Shown: in pieces, positions 26,962 to 41,039 of the stretch
Layout of the letters: each line of letters starts with the position of its first letter
Numbering within the stretch: the stretch's first letter is position 1
DNA from: Cardinalis cardinalis
Lineage: Eukaryota; Chordata; Aves; Passeriformes; Cardinalidae
Direction: 5' to 3'
Assembly: GCA_014549065.1 (NCBI GenBank)
Contig: JACDOX010000024.1
Span: 3,129,806-3,193,805 of the forward strand
DNA: 64,000 bases
Notes under the pieces: model-generated
The model's database searches: none
What the model was told of the DNA's origin: nothing
What the model saw: only the letters and a program-made list of their open reading frames with translations
Program-made: the position numbers and the translations under genes

Positions 26962-28299
26962 AGCATTCCAACTTNGAAAGGGCAGTACTGACTCCTGCAC
27001 TTCCAGACAGGGGAGAGCTGAAAGTGCAAGAGGGGCCCAGTGGTCACAGATACCTGTATTCAAGGGCAGCAAACAAGGATCAGTACAAGATTCTGTACTG
27101 TCTGATGAAAATTGAGCCAGAACTCAGATAAAAAGGGTGAGGCTTAGCAGGAGGAACTGAAGCAATTAGCATCCTTATTGCATCCTTAATGCTGCCTGGG
27201 CTGCGTTCTCAGCCCCTTGCACCAGTGAGAGGCAGAGTTCTCAGTAGTGGAATTTCTTTGATTTTTTTTCTAGTGACAGAATGGTACATTATTTCTAAAT
27301 GCTTACAGAAAAAAAAATGCATTCAGAAGGCTCTGTGAAGGTCATTCGGGGATTGAAAAATTTCAGAGGAGAACCAGACACATTTTAGATTGACCTCAGT
27401 TGACCTCAGATGAACTGTGGCATTATGGAATGTCTAAAGGTTTCTCAGCGTAGCAAAATACAAGACAAGACAAGTGAAATAACCCATATTGGTGGTACAG
27501 AGAAGGCAAAAACTTGCTGCCTCGAGCAAAGTAAGCATCAATTTGTTTAATCTGGTGGAAAAAAAATGCTTCTTATTTATAAATATTTTTCTAAACTAGC
27601 AGACACTCCTTTCTAGTCTGAACACATGCTTTGACATATTTTGCATGAGTCCTCACATATTTTGTAATGCATTTATTAGAGTCATACCCATGAGCACTTT
27701 TGAATTGACAAACACTTTTGTCATTGAATATTACTGGAACCTCCGTTTAATTTGAGTGAAATCCATCTCTGCACAGACTATTGTTAATAGTCTGATAGAT
27801 ATTAATTCAATGCACTATTTAATTATCACAAAAGAACAAGCCAGGTTTAGGATTGTGAATATTTACTGCACTGGCCTTTGACAGAAAAAGCTGTGTATGT
27901 ACACGACTGTAGAAAAACAAACTTTCAATTCCCACAGAGTAATTTTTATTACAGAAATGGAAGTCCAGTAAGGGATATGATTGTTATAATCAATCACAGA
28001 TGACCAGAGACNGATGAAACATGAATCACTCACAGTCACCATGGACTCTACACTCACAATAAGCCATATTCAGATAGGCTTTCATATGTTAGACAGTATT
28101 CCCAAATTCTATCAATACGGACATTTTTGGAGGAGGAGTAATCTTAAAAGAAGAGAAGAAAAATAATAAGGTCCAGAATGTATGCCTAAGTTTTAATTCA
28201 AAGACTTTAAATACACTAAAAGAATATAATTTTTTTCCTCCAGATCCATTCCCAGGAATCATTTTCTGTATCTACTTATATCATCAAAAGCAGTAAAAA

Positions 28300-28325
28300 A
28301 AGACTAAACTTTCTAGTTTAGTCTT
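28300..28325. repeat. Perfect 11-bp inverted repeat with 4-nt loop
   Basis: AAGACTAAACT at 28300-28310 and AGTTTAGTCTT at 28315-28325 are exact reverse complements separated by TTCT. It would form a short hairpin on either strand. It is preceded by an A-run. No flanking gene explains it. Confidence 0.85.
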
Positions 28326-31106
28326 GAATTATTATGTTGCCATTTATTCCTTTACTGTTTTTCACTTTCAGAGTTGGGCAGATAATCTAGATTTCCTTTC
28401 ATAGTTAGATTTCTAGGACATTAATCTTTTCGGGGCAGACTTTGGATGAGTGGATTGCAGTAAAAATTTTAGACTCAGCATGTTGTTTTTCTCTTGAATT
28501 TTTGCTGTTTTTTCCTGGTCTGCACAAAGACACCTTCACACTATTAAAATGCCTACTCTTGGCATACTACATATTAACCAGAGGCTTCTGNTGTCTTTAC
28601 ATGATGGCATTCCTAAGGTTTTTTCCATCAATTNCATTATTCTTAATCTTAAGGTTCAATCTTCTATTATAACGAATAGATAGTTATTTCATCTTGCNTC
28701 TTGCATTCATCTTGCATTGCATCCTTGTGCAATTTCAAAAGACAATTTCACAGAATCACTCTGGTTTGAAAATATGAAGGCAGATGCCATTTTGATGNTT
28801 TTTTGAGAAAAAGAACAAAAATGTGCTTGAGGCCAATCTGCAAACCAGTGTGCACATTCATGTGAGTTTTCTGGAAAAGTCATATTTCTAAACTTATCTT
28901 GCTGCTGGTGAGGCATACATGAAATGTGGGCAGAAGCTCAAAGGCTGCATGTAAAGCAATATGGAGCATTCGCAGCCCATCACTCTGACTGCTTCTATCA
29001 AAACCATTTATATCCTTCCTCTGGTGGCCCAGAGAGCTACATTTGTAAGTGTCTTACACGCTGAGAGGCAGAGAGAAACATAAAACCACATAAACTGAAA
29101 AAATATTATTGTCCTTGTACTTCCCCTTTTTTCTTATGTCTTAGTTGTTCTTTCTGCAATTCAACTTTCCCCTGACCATGAGTATGATGCAACAGTCTGG
29201 GTCTTCTCACACCTGCAGTTAGAGGCCAAAGAAAAAAAGGAACCATGGCCATCCCATGTCAAAGGCAGGGATTGACCTTAATCTGATGTATGTTNCAAGT
29301 GGTCTCCAAGTTTTCTAGTCAGTGGGCCACAGCCAACTCTCTCCACTGGCCAGGAGTCATCAGGTTTCTCCTTCATCAAACTGCAAAAGAACTCTTCCTG
29401 TAGCCAATTTACATGATATAATCTTCATAAAGTTATGAGAACAAGCTGCACTGAGATTTGAGTAACATCAACAGAAAAGCAAATCTTTCTAAACTTTTTC
29501 ACAGGTCCCCAGGTTCAGGGCTGGGGTTTATCTTTTTCTCTTTTGACCCCAGTCCACATTGACAAGTTTGTTGACATTATTCCATGGGAACAACCCCACC
29601 TATGGTTGATTTGGGGTTTTTGTTCTGCCCTGTCAAGTGCTCCCCTCATCTTTCACCCCTCCTGTCACTGAGTAGTGGGCACACACTGTGTGCTCTCATG
29701 GTTTTCATACCANTTTCATCTGCAAATTCAATTCCTTGGTTAAAAATTGCACTCCCAGTCCTACTTGGCAGGAAGAAATATCTTCCCTAAAATGAGATTG
29801 GCTATGATATTAATAGAAGAAAATAAGATAAATTCTTTATTCATGTCAATTAGGAGTGTTTGAATAGTCTTTTGACCATTTGGGTTGGGTTGAATATTTT
29901 AATGACTACTGGGGTGTTCTTGTGAACATGTTTGTATGTGTCACACATATTTGCAGCAGAATAACTTCTCTCTCTGCAGCATTCATTGTCTTCTCAGATC
30001 CCTCCTGCATGGAGGGTCAGTGTGACAAGTGACATTTAACCTCTGCACACTGAAACAGGACTGATGTGCTGTTCCTCTTCAGAATGTGCACCTGCTTGCA
30101 AAGGCTACCATGTCAGAAGCAGCTTGTCCAGAAACTAAAGCAGATTCAGCAAAAGTGTCTTAAGGACAGCTGCACAGGGTCTCAATGAAAAGGACTAATA
30201 GATGTGTAATCTGAAAGTAACTTTGTTGAAAGAGAAATTNGACAAAGACTTTTTACAAAAGGTACTTCTTTCAGTTTTCCATCATAACTTGTTCATGGTA
30301 ATACCACCTTACAATGGCATTTATTAAGTGTTTGATACAAAAANGGGGAAGCCAAAAGGTTAAGAACCCTTAACTCTGAACAGGACCCACACAACACAAC
30401 TGCTGCCATAATCTCTTTATTATTGTCCAGTAAAAACATCACGTTTTCACTTCTCCACATGCTAGAAGTACAAAGTNAGTTCTAGAGAAAACTGTATGTC
30501 TCCAACATATAGCAGTCTCTGCACTCCACAAGAGAAAATCATATTTTGATAGTGTTAAAAAAATGTTTAAAAAAAATTCTAGTTTTTATTGAGATGGGAA
30601 AAAATTAACCCAGTGCAATCAAGATGACAAAAACAGTATCAGTCATTGGAGACTATTATTAAAGAGATTTACTTTTGTTATTACTTTAATTATTTGTAAA
30701 CAGTAAATATTAATCTTTCTGATTAATGACGGAGGAAACAAAAAGTAAGGAAGTGCACTAATGGACATCCATTAAACTATATTAATCTTTCCAAAGTAAT
30801 TTTTTTCTGTGATTTCCTTGACAACATTATTTTAGGATAACTATTATATTAAAGAAGTGTTCTAAAGATATAGAGTACTGCTTTGTAAGTATAACAGTAC
30901 TCCTTTGTAAGTACAACTTTTCATCTTTGTTACCTTTTTATCAATCCTTGTTCCTTTTTCTCCAGGAAAAAAAGTAAAAAGAGAGTGCTGGTAAATAAAT
31001 TTGTAATCCAGGTCCACAGATGAGGGCTTCCAAATGCAGAATGAGTGTGTCTGAATTAAAGCCAGCGGAAGGCTGTAAAGTGCCCATACACTGAGGGAAA
31101 GGAGCC

Positions 31107-31160
31107 TGTGGGGCTGCTGCCCAAGANACAGCATGTGGGGCTGCTGCCCAAGAGACAGCN
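31107..31160 (+). repeat. 27-bp tandem duplication
   Basis: The unit TGTGGGGCTGCTGCCCAAGA plus an ACAGC-type end occurs twice in a row. The two n bases fall within the duplication, one in each copy. Confidence 0.88.
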
Positions 31161-31621
31161 CAATGAGAGAGCATGTCCTGACCACCAAACTCCTTTCCCC
31201 AGAGGTGAAAGCCAGCCTGCCACAGCTTTGCTCACTCCAGGCACAAACCCTCATTCAAGCTTCCAGACAGAGTTGTGACTTCTCTGCACTTTCCAGGCAG
31301 CTCTGTATGATGTGATGGCAACCAGTAGCACAACACACAGATAGCTCTAAAANTTCAGTGCTGAGCTCTGAAACATGCAGTCCATCTGCACACATATTGC
31401 TGACTGCAAGCACACTCACAAGCATTACCTGCAGCAGCATCTGATGAGAAAGATAACATTCCTTTTCTTGCAGGGGNAGGAGAGGATGATGACAGAGGTT
31501 TAGAGTTTTTGCCTGCTAGTATAGCACGACTGGGAATTAGTGGTCTCTGGCAGTGCCTCAGCACTCACAGGCCCTGTGCAGATTTCTCACCTGCAGCTCA
31601 GTGTGTGGCAGCCTCAGAGAG

Positions 31622-31679
31622 GTTATCAGCCACCCTTCCCAGTTATCAGCCACCCTTCCCAGTTATCAGCCACCCTCCC
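31622..31679 (+). repeat. 20-bp unit repeated almost three times
   Basis: GTTATCAGCCACCCTTCCCA occurs at 31622 and 31642, and once more truncated and slightly changed at 31662. There are no spacers between units. Confidence 0.92.
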
Positions 31680-31918
31680 GCGCCACCTGTGACCAAAGAG
31701 ACGTGCTGCTTCTTCACAGCACAGGTGCCTACAAGGAACGGCCTTTTCCAAGGCTGAGAGTAAAGTCCCAGATTCCCCTGCAGAGAACCTAATACACAAA
31801 GCACCTTTCAAAAGCTCCTGGGATCCTTCCTTGAGTATTTAGCAATGTCTGTTGTCCATGAAGCTCCAGCATGCCAGTGAAAGGACAGAATTCTCCTTTA
31901 CTATTGCTTAGAATCCCC

Positions 31919-31934
31919 GGGGGGAGGGGGGGGG
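31919..31934 (+). repeat. G-run, possible G-quadruplex
   Basis: After CCCC there is a run of six G, one A and nine G. Such a run can fold as a G-quadruplex and is prone to sequencing length error. Confidence 0.7.
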
Positions 31935-34900
31935 AGATGGTCATTTGTATTATTTTGTATCGTAACTTATTTGATGTTATGTAAAATTTATTTCAGAAAC
32001 ATTGGTGGCCTTGTAATCCAATGAGGCTAAAGACCACATGCAGTTGTGTGAAGCCAGTACTTGCATTTCAGTATCAGCTGCTGTGCTTTTGATGTCTCCT
32101 TAAAACTGCCTTAAATTGGTGTTGAAAGAGATAATAGTGTTGCAAGAAAAGGAAAAAAATAAATTTTTCTACATATACACTAAATTCAATAATTAAGCCT
32201 AATTGGGTGTAAAAACATCCAAGCAAAANAAACAAGCCCTCTTATCACCTTAAATGCAACCATAAGCAGGTTCTGGGAGTATATGTAAATTGGAAAAACT
32301 CATGAGATAAAGAGAGTTTAATAAGTAAAATTAAAACTAACAAAATAGAAAAACAAAGCCAAGAAAAAATGTCATGAAAAAAAACCCCAAAATATTGCTC
32401 ATCACTAGCTGACCAATGCTGACAGACTCCAAGCAACAGCAGTCCTGGAGAGTTTCCTCCCTCACAAGCTTTTACAGCTGAGCATCNTGTCATATGGGAG
32501 TCTTGGACATTGTTGGGATCAGCCATCCCNCCTGTGTAGCCTCACAGCTTTTTGTGCACACTCATGCTGATCACTGGCAAGGTAGTGTGGGAAGCAGAAA
32601 TGGCCTTGAATCCTGTGTAAGTACTGTTCAACAAGAGCTAAAATGTGNATGTATTATCAACATTGTTTTGTTTGAAGATCCAAAATATCCCACAGGAGCT
32701 GCTATGAAGAAAATTAACACAATCCCAGCCAAAACCAGTACAATCCCTTAAGCAAAATGCATAATGACAATTGCATCTCTAACAACTAGGCCTCTAGGCT
32801 CCACACCAAGCCCACAGAGCCATCAGACAAGCCTTGATCACAGCATGTTGGGCTGGTTGTGGTGACAAACATATTGGCACCACCTTCATTGTGACAATGC
32901 AGTACACAGAGCATCAGGAAGAAAACTGCACTAGGACCAGAAATGCAGAGTTGTTTCTCAGTTTCCAGCTGCTGGGGAGGCATGGGGGCCAAGATGGCTC
33001 AGGAAGGAGACAAGCTGGTGGCTGTAGTGATGGCTAGGAAAGGATGATCTTGTAACTAGAGCACCCAGGGAGCAAATGCTTTCCTGTGCATTCATCTGGG
33101 GGATGCTCTGTGCATTCCCCCCTAGTGTAGGAGCCAAGCCAAGCCCTAAAAGAAAAAACAAGGGGACTGGGGAGGAGTGAGGCAGAACGTTGTGGCAAAG
33201 GGGCCAATGTCTCTGGCTGTGAGGAGGAGAGGACATGCAGTGGGTGATGCTGCACCCCACCAAGGTGTCCCACACTTGTGCCCAGGCCCTGGCACAGCTC
33301 TCCCCACTGACCTGCCCCTCTGCAGTGCCTGCCTCCCTGCGCAGCACAGCTCATCTCTCCAGCCTGCTCACTCCCTGAGCCCCAGCATAGGAGGACCAGC
33401 AGGATTTGGCCACTGAGACTGATTTGGGGTAGGTTGTTTCAAGCCCTCATAGCACGGTCTCCATCCAACAGATCCCTTGGGACTTGGTGCAGACATAGAC
33501 ACAGGGACCATCCAGCCCACTTCTGTCCTCCTCCCACTGGGACCTGCATAATCCAAATCCATCCACCTACTCAATGGGCAAAAACACGAACTCTTCTATC
33601 TCTGAAAATAAAATCACCTACAGCTGAGCTCCCACAGAGAGANTGGAGCAGATCCCCTGCCTCCCACTGCCTTGTGCCACGTGGTACAACTTGCAGCTTA
33701 TACCAAGCACATGATATTGTTAAACACCAAGATGTGCACGATACAAATATTTCTGTGATGATGTGACTACCCTGCAAAGCCATGGAGGCAAAGAAGAATG
33801 AGGAGGGGGCTGTGACATGTGTGGCACTCACTGCACAGCTCTGCTTCCCTGCCAGCAGCCCAGTGAGTGAAGCCACCACAAAGGGAGAAAACACCCTTGT
33901 GAAATCCTCGGGAGAAGGGCACATAGACACATGCTGCNGCACAGCAGCGTAGTGGCTGTCACATAACACTGCTTCTTGGACAGGCAGCATGTTCCATCTG
34001 ACTCCCTAAAACTTTTATCAGGAATTTCACAGCTTAGTATCCAAATCAAGGTTTGGATACTGCTACACTTACACCACTGCTGGGTCCCAACCAAGGCAGC
34101 TGGCTGCAGGGCTGAAATCAGANCCAGAACCCAAAAGGGTGTTGGCAGTGCTGCTGGCAGTGCAGCTGTAACANCAGGGCTGTGCCCTGCAGAGCACAGC
34201 CACACTGCCCAGTGGGCTGGGCTGGGCTTTGTAGGAAGGCAGTGAATTAAATTCCAGTGCTGGCCATAGACATGCTTGCACCTCTCTGCTCTGTGCTCAA
34301 AGTTCTACAGGGAATCAGACAGCTGCAGTTCCAACCCCTTCCTTTGGCTTAGACATGGCAGTAAGAGCCACACTGAGACAAAGCCAGGCCCACNTATTTC
34401 CCCAGGGATCTGCTGTGAACTACAGACCATGACCTGGAGCATATCTGTTGCNAAGCATATGCCTGCCTGCCCTGCCAGCTGTTACAAAACATCTCATCTG
34501 AAAACTTGGAAAAGCATATAAAATAGTTTGTTTAGTATTTTTTAAAAGACACAGACAAGGCAGGAATGACTGAATAAAAAATTAGCTGTTACTGCCTAAA
34601 GATTTAAACACAGATAAATGAGACAGGCTTCCTAGTAATAAGGACAGTAGAAGTCTAGAAATTATACTCTAGTTGAAGGGTACTGAAGATTATTCATAAA
34701 ACTTATTTCAGAGCTTCTGTCTAGGACTAGAATATAAAAACTTTTGTTTAAGTAACTTCATGTAGCTACCTTTGAGGAATGTTTAATTCCTGACATTAAT
34801 TTAGCTAATGCACCTATTTTTGTTATATTTATCTTTGGATCTGAAGGAAATTCACTATTACAGTAAGTCTTAAAAAAGGGCAGAATCATGTCAGTATTTG

Positions 34901-36164
34901 TCATTATTTTTGATAGCTTATGATATATATTCAGCACTCCAATCATTCTGCTCAGGACTATCATATTGATTAGTAAATGAATAGTTCAGTGAGTATGTGG
35001 TTGGAAAATCTAATTTCTGAATTTGGTTTCTAAGCAATCATCTCTTTCTGGTTTTTTGGCCTGTCCCTCTGCAGTGGCCCAGGCACTGGACATATTCCAG
35101 TTGCAAACTGCTTTTCATTGACAGCTGTGCTGCTTTTTAGACAGCATTTTGTGGTTCCAGAATTTAATGTTCCCAACTGTGGCAGCTATACAAAAGATGT
35201 TGCAGAGAACTGAAAATTCATTCCAAGCTGGGCTGGACCTAACTGCAAAAGACAACATCTCCAAAAAGTTTTAGTTGGCTTAAAAAGAAGTCTCAGTCCT
35301 GCGCTCCTCTGTCCTTGTGATTTGGGTCCAAGTTCACTTACCTTTTCTCTTCCCAGCAGCTCTCATGCAGGCTACAGCTGCACTGTAATAGAGACAGGCA
35401 AAGGAGCCAGGGGGGTAAGTCCTGAATACAGGATGGGCAGCACTGAAGCCAAGAAAACTGCAGAAGACAGAGAGCAGTGATGGCATAAGCAAAGAAAACA
35501 AGGGAATAATCTACATAGCGGGTTCAGTAGCCTGCAGAATGAAAAAAATAAAAGCAAACTGGTAATATGAACTCTGCTTAAAGCTTCTAACATAGCCAAA
35601 TGCTCTTCCACTAAGAGTTCTTGAAGTACACCTGGAGCTCACATGACAGGATGGTTTCACCAGAGATCTCCTGCAACACCAAAACTGAGAAGCAAGCTCA
35701 GGAGTCAGTATGGGAACATGTTCATCCCATGGGCACCTGAGCACGAGCTGTCTCCCAGGCAGGCTCTGATGGCCCACTCCTTTCTTAGAAGAGCCCAAGT
35801 GCTGAAAATGAAACTGTTTCTGAGGCAGTGGAGGGGAAATGTCCATGTCTTGGCACTGCACATCTGCAAGAGCAAGCAAAACACTGTGAGAGGCACTGCA
35901 GCAGGGCCATGTTACTTCATGTTACAGTCCCTGCATGAGGAGAGAGACAGATCCGGATATTTTTCTGTCAACAGACACTCACGAAGATCAATTTATCAAT
36001 TTGACCCATAACAGAAGAGGCATCTAAGACAAAGGTAACATCAGTTTCTAGACATGAACCATCCATCTTCTTTATCTCTGGACAAAAAACCCAAGCAGCT
36101 TTCTGAGAGTTTGCACCAGGTGTGCACAGAGCAGAGGTGCTGCCAAAGGCTCTGAACTTTTAGA

Positions 36165-36276
36165 TGTGGCACTTAAAGCTGGTCTCTAGTGCTGGACTTG
36201 GACTTGCTGTGTAATCAGTTGGATTCAATGATCTTAAGGTCTTTTCCAACCTAAAGTATTCTATGATTCTATGATG
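36165..36276 (+). mobile_element. CR1 LINE 3' terminus
   Basis: The segment contains GGATTCAATGATCTTAAGGT and TCTTTTCCAACCTAAAGT, then ends in ATTCTATGATTCTATGAT. These are the conserved CR1 3' tail and its terminal octamer repeats. It is a short 5'-truncated copy with no coding content. Confidence 0.9.
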
Positions 36277-37390
36277 TTGGTGATAAACATCCTGGGAATG
36301 CCCTTGCCATAAGCCAGTTGCTTCCCAAGACATAGTTTTGCTTAAGTAAGCCAAGGAAAGTTTTGCAATTCATATTAGAGAGGTTATTTGACACTGAGAC
36401 CTTGTTCAGATACCGTCCCGTATTGAGGAAACATTTCAGTAATCACAAATGAAACTATTAAAATTGTGCATGTGTTCTTCTCTGANCACAGTCCTCATGC
36501 TCTTAAGGTCTCTAATTGCTCCATTATTCAGAGATACACAGTATAGTTCTCAAAGTTTAAGTAGAGGTTATAAACAGCAGTAACTAAATAAATTTTGTTG
36601 CTGTGATTTCCAAACAAAACTAAGAGGAGTTTCAGAAATGTAAGACTTATAGTCAGTGTTATGACACTGACATAACAGGGAAAGCTGTGTATTTTTATTT
36701 CTATGTGGAGATTCATGCTTTCTCAGCTTCACACGGCAGATTTGATAAGAATTCAAGAAAATCATGTTGTTCAGTGCTCCCTCTACCCCCCTTTTCAGTG
36801 TTCCAGTTCAGGAAAAAAACTCTTATTTTTTATGCTAGAAAAATGCAAAAATTGCATTTAAACAATGGCATCATCTAAAGACAATCAGACTGCCAAACTT
36901 CATTGCACCAAAAACATTCAAAGGCATGAAGAAAATAAGATTTTTGTAAAACCTTGGTGCTGCATTTAGTTACAAGCAAGAAAATCCCTGTAAGGAACTG
37001 AAAATCCTTTCTATATTTAGCATCAGCTTAATAGGATAATGTGGCTACAGTTCAGTAGTCTTCAGATTGATGGAGTTTTGCATTGTTTCACTAAAAAGGC
37101 CAAGCTTCTTCAAGAAGTCTGATCTTGCTACTTCTGCAAATAAGCAGTCTTAAGGTCAAGGAGAACAACCTCCACTTTCCTCTTTTAGTAGTTCATTGTC
37201 TTATGCAAGTCTAATACTGCTCTGAGGAGGCCAACACAAAATTGTCTGCCTTCCGTGTTTTAAAAAGGTGCCCATACCATTCTCTAAAACAAAGAGTTGT
37301 TAAGCTACAGTCATCTTTTACAGCTTCAGTATTTCCCAGGGACTCTCTCTTTCTGCATAGTACAATTCATGTTTACAATCCTATAAAAAT
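36277..37390. other. No gene seen between the two opposed CR1 fragments
   Basis: AT-rich spacer with only short open frames. Confidence 0.55.
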
Positions 37391-37560
37391 CAGAATTACT
37401 CTGTTTGAAAAAGATCTCTAAGATCATCAAGTCCAACTGCTAACCCAGCACTGCCTTGCTCATCATATCCACCAGCGCCACATCTACATCAACATCTTTT
37501 AAATACCTCCAGGGATGGTGATCCCACCCCTTCCCTGGGAAGCCAGTTCCAATTCCAATT
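37391..37560 (-). mobile_element. CR1 LINE fragment, antisense
   Basis: The plus strand reads AAGATCATCAAGTCCAACTG, CTAACCCAGCACTGCC, CCACATCTACA, ACATCTTTTAAATACCTCCA, then GGGATGGTGATCCCACC and TTCCCTGGGAAGCC. This is the reverse complement of the CR1 3' region. It diverges beyond about 37560 and lacks the terminal octamers at its outer end. Confidence 0.88.
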
Positions 37561-40500
37561 TAAAATAGTACTCTCTGACTTGCTCTTGTATCTTATCACA
37601 AAATCCCATTTGAGGAGAAAACTGAGAGCTTCATGTGATAGGAAAATGCAGCAATGCTCTAACCAAAATCAGAACATAAAAGGAACACATCCTAAAAGTT
37701 TCAGAATAGCCTAGTTGTGCCCTGGGTTTAAACTGATCTCCAGTCTTCCACCTGCAAATAATACAGGAGATGTTAAATGAAATGCATAACATTTTTGTGC
37801 CAAATTTTCAAAAAGTGTCCACCTCCAACTTCATTTTTTTTAAAATATGCTAGAATATTGCCATCTGTGAATGTGAAGCTGTGAAAGCATGAATCTGAAA
37901 TCTGTCAGCTGTTCATCAACATGCTGGTAATAAAAAAATGCAAGTGACAGAAGGTTGGGTTTTGGGGAGGAGGTTGCAGAGGGTGAGGGAATGGTGCCTA
38001 TTTTACCAGAAGGCAATGAGAAGCTGCACCTAGACCAAACTCAGGATGCTTCTGCAGGCTGTGCTGCAGAGCCAGGAGCCTGGCTGGAGAGCATCCCAGC
38101 CTTCCCATGGAAACAGCATGTGACAGATCCCTGTCTCTGGGGATAGAAATCAGGCACCTCTGCAATTTCAACATGTCCCANGGATATTCACTGAAGTAGG
38201 AGAGAAATGCTTGTAATGGCACACCAACTAGGTACCCAACACCCAGNAATAACAGCTCAGTATTTGATCTAAAGCCAACTCTTGACTTTTAAAACCCACC
38301 ACTCTTAAAATAACTTTTCTCTTGGGAAATTAAATAAAGCTTATTTCCAAGAGGAAGATAATGTATTATAAAAATATTAATAATTCTGATAAATTTGACC
38401 TGGTAGAAACCTTTCTGCTTTTTTGTAATTTCTTCNCACTCAGTCAGTATTCAAAGGCTCTATTATGGAATTGTTCAAGCCATTACTTGTAATATAGCAT
38501 ATTAATAAATTAATTTTCTTTTTCTAATAGCAGTTTTTCATTCCAATTTCCTTTCTCTGACTTCTGCATGGTTTTTTATAGATGATAAAATGCTCTCTTT
38601 CATATAGTTAATTCATTCATGACTTTTAAAGTTCATATTTCACATAACTATGCTGGCAAGTTTGCTCACATTACATTGATCCCTCTCCCTTGTAGTAGTT
38701 TTCAGTTACCCATCTGAAGAGATTCCTAAATTTCCCTCTCTTTTAGAAGCTTTAATTCAATCAAGACCTTTTGTAAGACAACTTTTATGAATATAAATTT
38801 TTTCACACATGAGAAGGCCCCCTTATTTATACAGGATTATATTCATTATTATTAGCTGCATGCTTCTTAGCAATTCTGGCACCAGTTTGCAGTACACACC
38901 TATAAAAACTCATAATGNAATGTATCAAAATTTGCTGGAACAACATTTTTTGAGTGCTGAATTTGGCTTCGTAAGAACAATAACTGCCTTCAAAGTCCAA
39001 ACATCCCGTAACCTGCTCATCTCCAAAATATATCACAGCTTTTGATCGCTGCACAAACCCTGCTGTTGTATTAGCTCATCTTTCAAAAGGATGCTCATTT
39101 TTGATATCTTGACTTCACAAGGCAAATGAGTAACAGCTTCTCCTAAACTGTTTTAGCAGATGCATTGTAAATTCGCAGCTGTTTTCTAGTTTTGACATCT
39201 AACTTAAGTAATACTTAAACAAGGATTGAATAAGTTTTTAGACTCCTAAGTCAAGCCCAGAGATGGCCTGAAGCACCCTTTGGTGGCTATNTGATCCCCA
39301 GAATACCCACACAGAATCTTCCTGCTTGCACCAAAACTCCTCTCTCCTGGTGCAATTTTGCTTCTCATCATTCATCTACTTTCCTTTAAAAGATGGCCAA
39401 AACCAGAAGTGAATGAGAATGTGCAGCCCAATCTTTACATTGTATCTGAGACACTGCAGTATCCTGAAGAGTGAGGTTTAGGTTCAAAGTCATCCTCAGC
39501 CTGAGAAAATTAAACCTTGGTGTACCACCTCTCATAAAATGCCCTTCCACCCCTTCCTGTGCCCGGAAACAGGTGAGGAACAGGAGGGGGCTGGTGGTTA
39601 AGCCACCTTTTCATCTTAGAATAGTCAGAGTTGGGTTGTAGTTTGAAAACACATGAACAGTTACTAGACTCACCATCAGCTTGTCCTCCAGGTGTGTTTT
39701 AAAACAAAGCATTTAAACATGGGCTTGGTTCTCTAGCAGAAAAATAATACCGAGTCCAGGATATTCTGGCCTCAAAGTCCAGTGTTGGTGGAGATCCATC
39801 CAGGCTCCTTACCAGGCAGAGACACAGAAGATGTCAGACATCATCTGGCCATCAGTGTTTTCTACAATCTTGACCAACAAAATGCACCCTGTNGTCTGCA
39901 TCCCATGTGGGGATCATCGCTGTCCCTGCGTAGCACTGAGGAGAGCCAGGCTCCTCTCTCTAGGTCTTGGGGGAGACATCACCCTGGGTGACTGGGGCTG
40001 GCTGTGAGCCTTGTGCTGCCTGACCACTACACCTCTTCTTTCCCTGGGTACTGCTTACAATCACAGCACAGGCAACTCTAACCCTTGGGCAAACAGCACA
40101 GTGAGCTTTCCTGACATATCATTATAACACATTTTCTAAAATTGAACACATGTTTTCTGATCCTGTTTTCTGGAACTTTTCTTACATTACAGCACATATG
40201 CCAAAACACTGTGTTACAGCCTCTCAGATGATTTGTAAAACTGTACTAGCTACCTCGCTGCTCTCAGACAATCTGCTTGTATATTTGGGGATTTCTGGTT
40301 GCCACAAATACAGCATATTAGAAGCGTTAAGCAACCATTTATCACGTCCTTTTTTTAGGTTTGACTTCACACCAGGATGCAACAAAACTCCCATCAGACT
40401 TAAAATACCCAACCTGACAGAAACTTCCACATGAGGCACAGGGTCATTAACAAGCTGATAAATTTTCAATTGTTGAAGAAGCCGGCTTATGCTAGCTTTT

Positions 40501-41039
40501 GAATCAGCTCCTCAGGCATTCCAGGAGGCTGGTTCGAGGACTGGGATGGCCACTAGCAGGTAGGGGACCGATACAGCTAAAGAAAGCTCATGAGCCAGTT
40601 CAGAAGATATGTTCCAAGTTCCTCCCCAGGTCTTTCGCCTTTTATTCTCCAATTCAGGTATTACATTTCCACTGGTTTCCACCAGGATTGTGCATGCACC
40701 TTGACATGTTCACAGAAGTTCCACAATACAGAGTTTCACAACTGGGACAGGTCCCTACAATTGGGACACCAGGGTGACAAAACAGATTCTGGAGAATTTC
40801 CCACTGAATAGGATGGAGAGAACATAATTATCACATCGTAGCACTACAATGTCTCATAAACATAGAATAGACTAGATCCATTTACCACAAAAATCACAGA
40901 AAATAACTTATCAAAGAATATATATATTTTATGTAAAATATACATTTGTAGAATATAATTTTAATACAATTTTTATACTTATTGATGTTGGGTTTGCAAC
41001 ACTTTGAATTAAAAAAAAAACCCACAAAATATTCTTGCT
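37561..41039. other. No gene seen
   Basis: Intergenic sequence between the antisense CR1 fragment and the probable KCNC2 3' UTR. Open frames reach about 100 codons and carry no motif. The far end (about 40910-41010) is very AT-rich. Confidence 0.5.

Larger units (their letters stand above)
21796..36164. other. No gene seen; several small repeats
   Basis: This stretch contains the possible hAT remnant (26743), the inverted repeat (28300), the duplications at 26350, 31107 and 31622, and the G-run at 31919. GC-richer patches at about 23000-23500 and 32950-34280 have overlapping frames on both strands (up to 139 codons) without recognisable domains. Confidence 0.5.

Noticed and set aside
28300..28325. 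microRNA precursor
   Set aside because: An 11-bp stem with a 4-nt loop is far too short for a miRNA hairpin.
28741..28775. CR1-like CACAGAATCACTCTGG segment
   Set aside because: Only about 15-20 bases resemble the antisense CR1 end, too short to call.
31622..31679. Regular repeats that could suggest a CRISPR-like array
   Set aside because: The units abut without spacers, there are fewer than three, and the genome is a vertebrate's.
32958..34281. Cluster of GC-richer open frames up to 139 codons
   Set aside because: Frames are open on both strands and interrupted by n. They show no domain, coding periodicity or splice pair that I could defend.
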